Shown: piece by piece, positions 55,696 to 62,604 of the stretch
Numbering within the stretch: position 1 is the first letter of the stretch
Layout of the letters: each line of letters starts with the position of its first letter
Assembly (NCBI GenBank): GCA_013177805.1
Contig: JABLXU010000021.1
Coordinates: 1 to 64,000 of the forward strand
Direction of reading: 5' to 3'
Length of the DNA stretch: 64,000 nucleotides
DNA from: Candidatus Omnitrophota bacterium
GTDB taxonomy: Bacteria; Hinthialibacterota; Hinthialibacteria; Hinthialibacterales; Hinthialibacteraceae
Translations under genes and position numbers: made by a program
Notes under the pieces: model-generated
Database searches by the model: none
Told to the model about the DNA's origin: nothing
The model's input: the letters and a program-made list of their open reading frames with translations, nothing else

Positions 55696-55851
55696 TTAAA
55701 AGCTATCGGATATACGGATCGGGTTGGGCGGCGAGAGAATCGATTCCTAGTCCAGGGCGTTTGGCGGATAAGACCTATCTTAATGTATATCAGTTAGTTA
55801 AGAGTATAGAGAAGATCCCGTTTGGGCTTTGGGAAATGGCGGGAGTGCTGT

Positions 55852-56448
55852 TCAAGAACCATCCCGCTTCCAGTCTTGATGGCATCGCTGGCAATCCAAT
55901 CCGGTATCCGATTGCTGTATTCCGTGGGTCATGGCTGGTGAGGGGAAGGCTGGGGTTGGATTGATGATAACTTTTTCCATCTGGACGATGTTATAAGCCT
56001 GGAAGGTTCCGATGCTGGTCAGGATCAGGAACATGGGCGTGATGCCAATAAAGATACCCGTGCGTAACCGGTGAAGGTGATCCTCTTCATCGGAATCCAT
56101 TTCGGTGAAGGCTGTAGGAATCGATTTCCGGCGCTGGGTTTCCAGAATCTGGCCGATGGGGACCAGCGCGAGACTGGCCACCAGGACCGCCGGAGCCAAT
56201 AAGTAAATGAAAATCCGAACGTTATGGCTGAAAATGCCGAACAGCAAGTCGATTGGGATCAGTAAGGCTTCCAAAAAAAGCAAAAGAATAGCGGCCAATA
56301 GTCCGAACGTGGAAAATACGGATGGACCGGTAGAGAATCGGTCAGGTGAATTTGTATAAGGTTCCATCAAGTCGTACACCGTAAATCGATAGATCGATCG
56401 GATTATATGCCGCCTAATTATTTTTTCCTCAAATGTGGAGTTTATCAA
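55852..56448 (-). CDS. Truncated ImcH-like membrane protein with a single heme motif
   Basis: 198 residues. Three membrane helices (FGLLAAILLLFLEALLIPID; FIYLLAPAVLVASLALVPIG; IFIGITPMFLILTSIGTFQAY) align in order and spacing with the N-terminal part of the ImcH-like protein at 48838, including the shared end SIGTFQAY / SMIGSYQAY. The long heme domain is missing; only one motif, DCQRCHQD, remains ten residues before the stop. No further CxxCH coding is found downstream. It may be a decayed paralogue or a small membrane cytochrome. It is oriented against the neighbouring cytochrome genes. Confidence 0.65.
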   Translation of the reverse strand: MINSTFEEKIIRRHIIRSIYRFTVYDLMEPYTNSPDRFSTGPSVFSTFGLLAAILLLFLEALLIPIDLLFGIFSHNVRIFIYLLAPAVLVASLALVPIGQILETQRRKSIPTAFTEMDSDEEDHLHRLRTGIFIGITPMFLILTSIGTFQAYNIVQMEKVIINPTPAFPSPAMTHGIQQSDTGLDCQRCHQDWKRDGS

Positions 56449-56580
56449 TCAAGTGAATAGTTGCCAGGACAATAGGTGACAGGAATATACCCTGGTTTTT
56501 TGGATGATCCAGTGGAGCGCGCCGTTTATTCTCTTTCGTCATCCGTGGGTGACCTCCCCACTGGGGAGATTCATAATTCT

Positions 56581-56606
56581 CACCCAAAATTGGGTGATTT
56601 GCCCCA
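56581..56606. promoter_or_regulatory. CACCC-AATT-GGGTG dyad, copy 2
   Basis: CACCCAAAATTGGGTGATTT continues to GCCCCA; nearly the same as the copy at 50386. It stands 135 bases before the -24 element of the candidate sigma-54 promoter, a normal distance for an activator site. Confidence 0.45.
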
Positions 56607-56696
56607 CTCGGTTGGAACATGCATCTCTGGGAAGACATCCTGGAGTATCGGTGGAAACGGTAAGATCCGTGATCTTCGGGATTTTTATACCGATTC

Positions 56697-56712
56697 ATAG
56701 CTATTTATCTAA
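56697..56712 (+). promoter_or_regulatory. ATAGCTAT box upstream of the decaheme cytochrome
   Basis: ATAGCTATTTATCTAA is identical at 14 of 16 bases to the site at 48533. It ends just before the -24 element of the candidate sigma-54 promoter. Confidence 0.55.
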
Positions 56713-56713
56713 C

Positions 56714-56730
56714 AAGGAACGATCTTTGCT
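56714..56730 (+). promoter_or_regulatory. Candidate sigma-54 promoter of the decaheme gene
   Basis: AAGGAACGATCTTTGCT: GG at 56716-56717 and GC at 56728-56729 with 10 bases between, plus ACG after GG and TTTGCT at -12, close to TGGCACGNNNNTTGCW. Start codon is about 40 bases beyond the expected transcription start. Confidence 0.5.
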
Positions 56731-56778
56731 CCAAATTAGTGGCGCACTAAAACTTTTTTCAACGAGGTGTCAGTAACT

Positions 56779-58827
56779 ATGGATCGACGCGGATGGATTT
56801 TACCCCTGATGGGATTCGCTATCGGATTATGCGGTATGACGGCTTGGGGCGCGGACGGTTTGCAGGTCAAGATTTTGAGTACGGTAATCAACCAAGACCT
56901 CAAACCCGAAGTGACTTTCACCGTCCAGGATGGCGTAGGCAATCCCTTGGCGCTTTCTGAGGTGACGGTCCGTTTCATGATTGCCCGGCTGGATGTCTAC
57001 GACGCTCAGAAAGGCAGTTCGGCCTATTGGAGCTACAATGTCCGGACCCAGACCGTCCCGGAAGGATATCCCAACGCCGGCGCGCGGGCCGAGCAGGCCA
57101 CTCTCGACAGCAATGGGATCTTGACCCAGTTGGAATTCGGCAAGTACCTGTATACTTTCAATACGGCCTTGCCCGCGGATTACGACCGGACTAAGACGCA
57201 CACCGTGGGCGGGCAGATCCAGCGGAATGTGGACGATAAGGTCTTTTACGCCAATCCTCTCTATCATTTTGTCCCCAATGGCAGCGACGTCGTAGCATTG
57301 CGCAAGGTGGTCACTACCGAAGCCTGCAATGCTTGCCATGCCGGTTTGGCGTTGCACGGCGGCGGGCGGCGCGAGGTGGGATATTGCATCCTGTGCCATA
57401 GTCCTCAATCCACCGATCCCGATACGGGCAATACCGTGGACATGACGGTCATGATTCACAAGATCCACATGGGCGAGGATCTCCCCAGCGTCCAGGCGGG
57501 GAAGCCTTACCAAATTGTAGGCAACAGGCAGAGCCTTCATGATTATTCTAAAGTCGTGTTCCCTATGGACCATCGGAATTGCACGTCGTGCCACGACGGG
57601 CCACAGGGATCGGTGTACAAGACCGCTCCGAGCATCCGGGCCTGCGGTTCTTGCCATGACGATGTCAATTTCCAGACCGGTGAAGGCCATGGCCCCGGCA
57701 ATTTTCCCCAGCAAGATGATTCCATGTGCACCGCCTGCCATACCGCGGAAGGACCGGAGTTCGGCATATCCGTCGCCGGCGCGCATACTGTGCCCGCCAA
57801 GTCGCAGAAACTGCGCGGCTTGATCGCGGAGATCCTCGAAGTGACGGACGCCCTGCCCGGTCAGGCCCCCAAGGTGACTTTTTCACTAAAACAGAAAGAT
57901 GGCAGCGCGGTTGATCCGGTGGAACTTACCTCGTTCGCCATCACCTATGCTGGACCGACAAAGGAATACACCTCGTACACCCGGGAAGACGCCTCGAAAA
58001 CCTCCAGCAAGGTAGGAGAGGGGACCTATACCTATACTTTTACCAAAGCCCTTCCTGTGGACGCGCAAGGAACATATGCCTTCGTGATCGAAGGGCGGCG
58101 CACAGTGGTGTTGGAAGACAAGCCGGAAGGCATGCAAGATATAACCGTGGTCGAGGGATTAATGAATCCGGTCAAGTATGTCGCGGTTACCGATACGCAA
58201 CCGGTGCCCCGCCGCCAGGTGGTCAGCCTGGAAAAATGCAACGCCTGCCATGACCAGTTATCCCTGCACGGGTCCCAGCGCAATGTCATCGATAACTGTG
58301 TGACGTGCCACAATCCCAAGGTCAGCGACATCGGGCGCCGGCCGGAAGGCGTGGGTGGCGGCCAATCGGTCAGTTTCGCGTACATGATCCACAAAATCCA
58401 CGCCGGGGAGGAGTTGGAGAAGGATTACACCGTGTACGGGTTCGGCAATACCCCGCACAATTACAATCATGTCCTCTTTCCGGGTTTGTTGAACAAGTGT
58501 GACATGTGCCATGTGACTTCCGTTCCCGCTTTGCCGCTTTCTTCGGATGTATTGCCAATTAATTTCACTGACAAGGATGGCAAGAATGTCCGTATCCCGC
58601 CCACCAGCGCGGCGTGCAACTCGTGCCATGACAACGATTCCGCTCTCGCCCACGCGGAACTCAACACCACGTCGGAAGGAATCGAATCCTGCGCCGTTTG
58701 CCACCGCGAAGGCCGGGACGCCAGCATCGCGGAGGCGCATGCCGTCAAGCAGTTCCTGAACGTGATCGAGACGATGGGTCCGCCTCCCACCGCCGTGGAG
58801 CATTGGAGTATGTTCTTGAATCAATGA
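56779..58827 (+). CDS. OmcA/MtrC-family decaheme outer-surface cytochrome
   Basis: 682 residues from the ATG at 56779 (ACGAGG upstream; a GTG 12 bases earlier is possible). Signal peptide ends near TAWGAD. The family plan is complete: beta domain I (~25-165), pentaheme domain (CNACH, CILCH, CTSCH, CGSCH, CTACH), beta domain II (~345-455), second pentaheme domain (CNACH, CVTCH, CDMCH, CNSCH, CAVCH), ten motifs in all. The conserved CNACHAGLALHGGGRREVGYC-like stretch and MIHKIHMGE/MIHKIHAGE repeats are diagnostic. Members reduce minerals, electrodes or shuttles outside the cell. No lipobox is evident. A terminator follows. Confidence 0.95.
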   Translation: MDRRGWILPLMGFAIGLCGMTAWGADGLQVKILSTVINQDLKPEVTFTVQDGVGNPLALSEVTVRFMIARLDVYDAQKGSSAYWSYNVRTQTVPEGYPNAGARAEQATLDSNGILTQLEFGKYLYTFNTALPADYDRTKTHTVGGQIQRNVDDKVFYANPLYHFVPNGSDVVALRKVVTTEACNACHAGLALHGGGRREVGYCILCHSPQSTDPDTGNTVDMTVMIHKIHMGEDLPSVQAGKPYQIVGNRQSLHDYSKVVFPMDHRNCTSCHDGPQGSVYKTAPSIRACGSCHDDVNFQTGEGHGPGNFPQQDDSMCTACHTAEGPEFGISVAGAHTVPAKSQKLRGLIAEILEVTDALPGQAPKVTFSLKQKDGSAVDPVELTSFAITYAGPTKEYTSYTREDASKTSSKVGEGTYTYTFTKALPVDAQGTYAFVIEGRRTVVLEDKPEGMQDITVVEGLMNPVKYVAVTDTQPVPRRQVVSLEKCNACHDQLSLHGSQRNVIDNCVTCHNPKVSDIGRRPEGVGGGQSVSFAYMIHKIHAGEELEKDYTVYGFGNTPHNYNHVLFPGLLNKCDMCHVTSVPALPLSSDVLPINFTDKDGKNVRIPPTSAACNSCHDNDSALAHAELNTTSEGIESCAVCHREGRDASIAEAHAVKQFLNVIETMGPPPTAVEHWSMFLNQ

Positions 58828-58901
58828 CTGTCATTCACAGGTTGATAAGCCGCCGGTATTGATCCGGTGCTCCCATCTCTCATGGAATCTCCTATCCGAT
58901 T

Positions 58902-58930
58902 GGGGGAGTCGAACGACTCCCCCGGTTTTT
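58902..58930 (+). terminator. Rho-independent terminator after the decaheme gene
   Basis: Perfect 10-bp stem GGGGGAGTCG / CGACTCCCCC around AA, then GGTTTTTT. Confidence 0.92.
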
Positions 58931-59107
58931 TAATGGCATCTTCGTGATGGCCTTTTCCGAGGCAGGATGCGTTTCGCATACAGGGATTTTCAATTACCCG
59001 GAGGATGAGGGGATGGAAGGTATAGCCTGTCCTTTTGCCGAACGAAAAGGCACGTTGCCACATGCTTCTACCACGTGGCGGGCAGGGTGGGCTTGAACTT
59101 CAACATT

Positions 59108-60544
59108 TCAATCCGGAAAGGGGCCATACTCCCGGGATGGACTGATTTGGTATTTTTTCATCCGGTAGCGCAACGTATCACGTGAAATGCGTAACATCCG
59201 TGATGCTTTGCTTTGATTCCATCCGGCGTGTTCCAAGGCCTCGAGGATCATCCGTTTTTCCTGTTCCTCGAGCGGAGAAGAAAGCGCAGCAGGCGCGTTT
59301 TGATCGAACCGGTTCTGGCGGCTTTGCCGCACGATTTCGGCCGGGAGGGAATCGACGGTGATTAGCCCCTCGCGGCCCAGTAACACGGCACGTTCCAGGC
59401 AATTGCGCAGTTCGCGGACATTGCCCGGCCAGGAATAATGAATCAAGAGATCCACGGCGTCGGGAGTGATCTCAAGATGGGGCTTGGAGAATTCGGAGCG
59501 GAATTGTTCGAGAAAATGTTCGATGAGAGCGGGAATGTCCTCTTTCCGCTGATGGAGAGGAGGGACTTCGATGGGAATTACGTTCAGCCGGTAGAAAAGA
59601 TCACGGCGGAACTGGCCTTCCTCCACTGCTTTTTCCAGGTTTTTGTTGGTTGCGGTGATCACCCGCACATCCACGGTCCGTTCCTTGGTTGAACCGATGC
59701 GGCGGAACACCTTGTTTTCCAAAAACTGCAGCAGTTTGGCTTGGACGGTGGCTTCGATGTCTCCGATTTCGTTCAGGAACACCGATCCCCGGTGCGCGAT
59801 TTCTAAGAGTCCTTCCTTGCGGGTGCGGGCATCGGTGAACGCGCCGCGCTCGTGTCCGAACAGTTCGTTTTCCAGCAGATGGGCAGGAAACGAGGGGCAG
59901 TTGATTTCTACGAAAGGGCCGTTGGCCCGGGGGCTGAGCGCGTGAATGGCCCGCGCCAGCAGGTCCTTGCCGACGCCGGTTTCGCCCCGGATGAGTACCG
60001 TGCTATTCCCTTGCGCTGCCACACGGGTGATGATATCCAGGATTTCATGCATGCGCCGGCTCACGGCCACAATGTTCTGGAGACCTTGGTTGGTGGTTTG
60101 TTGGTTGCGGTACCGGTGAACTTCTTGCTCCAGCCCCCGCTGATTCAAGGCCTTATCGATACGTAAAATGATGTCGTCCAGGTCGAAAGGCTTGGGAATA
60201 TAATCACACGCGCCGGCACGTACGGCTTCGACCGCGTGATGCACGTCGGTGAAGGCCGATAACATGATCACCAGGCAAGTGATACCCATTTTCCGCAGTT
60301 CGCGCAGGACCTGAATCCCGTCGATGTCGGGCAGCCGGATGTCGAGCAACACCAGGTCCGGTTCTTGGGCTTTGATCATTTCCAACGCGTCGGCCCCATT
60401 GGCCGCGGTGCTGATTTGAAAACCCGCCCGCTTGAGATCGTTTTCCAGCGACCAGCGTACCAGTTGTTCGTCATCCACGACCAAAATGGTGGCGCCCGGG
60501 TGTTCCGTCATCAAACATCCATTCTGAAAAGAAAAATCACTCAT
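59108..60544 (-). CDS. NtrC-family sigma-54-dependent response regulator
   Basis: 478 residues (Met12 at 60511 is an alternative start). Receiver domain (~18-135) with VVDDE, phospho-acceptor in LVLLDIRLPDIDG and YIPKPFD. AAA+ domain (~160-400): Walker A GETGVGKD, sigma-54 contact loop GAFTDA, Walker B VFLNEIGD in which the usual Asp is Asn, and WPGNVRELRN. The Fis-type helix-turn-helix is at the end (NQSKASRMLRISRDTLRYRM). It activates transcription from -24/-12 promoters. It is convergent with the decaheme gene, and no histidine kinase adjoins it. The candidate sigma-54 sites in the cytochrome locus make it a possible controller there. Confidence 0.93.
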   Translation of the reverse strand: MSDFSFQNGCLMTEHPGATILVVDDEQLVRWSLENDLKRAGFQISTAANGADALEMIKAQEPDLVLLDIRLPDIDGIQVLRELRKMGITCLVIMLSAFTDVHHAVEAVRAGACDYIPKPFDLDDIILRIDKALNQRGLEQEVHRYRNQQTTNQGLQNIVAVSRRMHEILDIITRVAAQGNSTVLIRGETGVGKDLLARAIHALSPRANGPFVEINCPSFPAHLLENELFGHERGAFTDARTRKEGLLEIAHRGSVFLNEIGDIEATVQAKLLQFLENKVFRRIGSTKERTVDVRVITATNKNLEKAVEEGQFRRDLFYRLNVIPIEVPPLHQRKEDIPALIEHFLEQFRSEFSKPHLEITPDAVDLLIHYSWPGNVRELRNCLERAVLLGREGLITVDSLPAEIVRQSRQNRFDQNAPAALSSPLEEQEKRMILEALEHAGWNQSKASRMLRISRDTLRYRMKKYQISPSREYGPFPD

Positions 60545-61047
60545 CCACCTGAATCCTTGCCGCCGCGGTTTTTCGCGTCCGTTTCAACTGGACGAATTTT
60601 CGTAACAGCAAGTTACAGGCCGGATTGCCTCAGGTCATTGAATTTACTGATTTCTCACGATCAAATCTTCTTGGATCGTGATTGTCCATGCCGCGGTCCA
60701 GAGACTGCCGGCGTGGAGTGACCGGGTTGCGATGGGCGAGGTTGTGAAATCTACGAATCATCTTAACTTTTCGGAGAATTTTTGCAACATGGCCTCCATT
60801 CATGACCAGGAAATGGCTGGGGATTTGATACCCTCCTTAATGACGGATTTTTTTATCGACCGGAAACCGGAATCGTCGCGTGGATAGGAGGCCGGTGATT
60901 TCCCCCACAGTTTTAGGTTTAAAACTGGTACTCCATAATTAAACTGCCGCATTGGTACTCCGATTGAATCAGGCACCCGTTTTTGTTACGATGCCGTAAC
61001 GCCGAACGGCCCTTCGAAATCCGCTGCGTCCGAAATGGAAAGACCTT
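60545..61047. other. Intergenic region, no gene recognised
   Basis: About 500 bases between divergent genes. Short frames (such as 60678-60887) lack ribosome binding sites and recognisable content. No repeat or RNA gene was identified. Confidence 0.55.
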
Positions 61048-62193
61048 ATGAATTCCAGGGAACGATTGCTTACCACACTGAATCACCAAGTCCCCGACAA
61101 AGTACCGTTGGATTTTGGGGGCAACCAGACCGGCATCCATCATCTGGCCTACCGGAAAATCCTGGATTATTACGACCTGGATGAAGAAATTGTGATCATG
61201 GACGTGGTTCAGCAACTGGCCTCCCCCAGCGAAACCGTCTTGAAACTGTTCGAAATCGATACCCGCTACATCCGGCCCGGCATGTTCTTGCCTCCTCCCG
61301 AACTGCGCGAGGTGAAGCCAGGGTATTGGGGATTCACGGATGGGTTCGGCGTCATCTGGGCCATGCCTGGCCAGCGGCCGGGGGAAGGATTGTATTGCGA
61401 TATCGTGTATCATCCCTTGGCCCGCCTGGAGTACGAAGACCTCGATTTCTACGACTGGCCGGATGGAACCGATCCCGCCCCATTTAAGGGATTGCGTGAA
61501 TACGCGAAAAAACTGCGCGAAGAAACCGATTACGCGCTGGTCAGCGGCATCACTGGTGTGGTGTTCGAATACTGCTGGTATATGCGGGGATTCGAAAACC
61601 TGTACATAGACATGGTGGACAATCCCCGGTACGTGGAAAAACTGCTGGATCACATGCTGAAATATTGGACGGATTTTCTCGGCGTGTTTTTAGATGAGGT
61701 GGGTGAATATCTGGACGTGATCTGTGTGGGGGACGATATCGGCATGCAATCCGGTCCCCTCTTTTCCCCCGCCCTCTACCGGAAATTGATCAAGCCCTAT
61801 CAGAAGTCGTTGTACGAATTCATCCATTGGAAAACCCGGGCCAAACTGTGGTATCATTCGTGCGGTTCGGTAATCCAATATCTGCCGGATTTCCTCGACA
61901 ACCGGGTGGATATCCTCAATCCCGTGCAGGTCAGCGCGAAGGGCATGGACCCCCGGACCTTGAAACAAGAGTGGGGACGGGATCTGGTCTTCTGGGGCGG
62001 GGGGAATGATCCCCAAGGCATATTCAGCCGGGGGACGCCCGAGCAGGTACGGCAGCAGGTGCGCGAACGGATGGCGGTTTTCAAACCAGGCGGCGGATAC
62101 GTTTTCAACACCGTGCATAACATTCAGGCGGAGGTTCCTGTGGAAAACATCATCGCTCTTTGGAACGCCGCCAAGGAATTTCGGAAATATTGA
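61048..62193 (+). CDS. Uroporphyrinogen decarboxylase/MtaA-like methyltransferase-family protein
   Basis: 381 residues. Opens MNSRERLLTTLNHQVPDKVP, the typical start of the UroD-like MtaA/CmuA group. The zinc-binding HxC motif is present (WYHSCGSVIQYL), followed by DILNPVQVSAKGMD and the C-terminal FWGGGNDPQGIFSRGTPEQV and GGGYVFNTVHNIQ. Members transfer methyl groups between corrinoid and thiol carriers; true heme-pathway UroD has a different N-terminus. Such genes are amplified in several uncultured phyla next to carbohydrate genes, and the substrate here is unknown. Confidence 0.85.
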   Translation: MNSRERLLTTLNHQVPDKVPLDFGGNQTGIHHLAYRKILDYYDLDEEIVIMDVVQQLASPSETVLKLFEIDTRYIRPGMFLPPPELREVKPGYWGFTDGFGVIWAMPGQRPGEGLYCDIVYHPLARLEYEDLDFYDWPDGTDPAPFKGLREYAKKLREETDYALVSGITGVVFEYCWYMRGFENLYIDMVDNPRYVEKLLDHMLKYWTDFLGVFLDEVGEYLDVICVGDDIGMQSGPLFSPALYRKLIKPYQKSLYEFIHWKTRAKLWYHSCGSVIQYLPDFLDNRVDILNPVQVSAKGMDPRTLKQEWGRDLVFWGGGNDPQGIFSRGTPEQVRQQVRERMAVFKPGGGYVFNTVHNIQAEVPVENIIALWNAAKEFRKY

Positions 62194-62270
62194 TTCTCTC
62201 AAACGCCAACGGCACGCAAGATGATATCCCAGGGGAACGTCCTGGTAAAAAATCGAAGAAATAAATGAAT

Positions 62271-62304
62271 CCCCTCTCCCTCTGGGAGAGGGTCAGGGTG
62301 AGGG
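62271..62304. repeat. Dispersed palindromic intergenic repeat (copy 3)
   Basis: CCCTCTCCCTCTGGGAGAGG then GTCAGGGTGAGGG, the most complete copy in the window. A fragment of the same unit (ACCTCTGGGAGAGGGGAGAG) lies at 62465. Confidence 0.8.
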
Positions 62305-62406
62305 AAAGCGTTAGGAAAGGATTTCTCTCCCGAATGAGATACTCAGCGTAATCAGGGATTAGACAAAGCAGAGGAACGTTGTCACGTGCCCCTGCATGGA
62401 AAAAGC

Positions 62407-62435
62407 CCTGGATCCCCGCTTTCACGGGGATGACA
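62407..62435. repeat. Short palindromic repeat of the TGGATCCCCGC-GCGGGGAT type
   Basis: CTGGATCCCCGCTTTCACGG continues GGATGACAT. The hairpin CCCCG-CTTTCA-CGGGG with flanking TGGAT and ATGACA is a form common between genes in many bacterial genomes. Confidence 0.65.
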
Positions 62436-62531
62436 TCCTGGCTGGATTTATGGATGAAGAGCAGACCTCTGGGAGAGGGGAGAGAGTTTTGTACGAGCAG
62501 ACCGGCCGGTCCGCCCGTGTATACAGTAGCC

Positions 62532-62564
62532 GTAGGGTGGGCTCAAAGCGCAGCGTAGCCCACC
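62532..62564. repeat. Short palindromic repeat of the GTAGGGTGGGC-GCCCACC type
   Basis: GTAGGGTGGGCTCAAAGCGC continues AGCGTAGCCCACC. The arms GTGGGCT and AGCCCAC pair; a similar unit is found in many unrelated genomes. Confidence 0.65.
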
Positions 62565-62604
62565 ACCACTTCATTACATATTTCAGATAACCGCGAGGTG
62601 TCCT

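Larger units (their letters stand above)
56449..56778. other. Regulatory region upstream of the decaheme gene
   Basis: About 330 bases without a supported gene. It contains CTCCCCACTGGGGAG (56553-56567), the CACCC-GGGTG dyad (56581), the ATAGCTAT box (56697) and a candidate sigma-54 promoter (56715), the densest regulatory stretch of the window. Confidence 0.6.
62194..62604. other. Intergenic region with a stack of dispersed repeats
   Basis: About 410 bases without a gene, carrying three unrelated palindromic repeat types one after another, listed separately. Confidence 0.7.

Noticed and set aside
55671-55964. 97-codon frame running antisense to the truncated ImcH-like gene
   Set aside because: Overlaps the end of the 11-heme gene and lacks any recognisable content.
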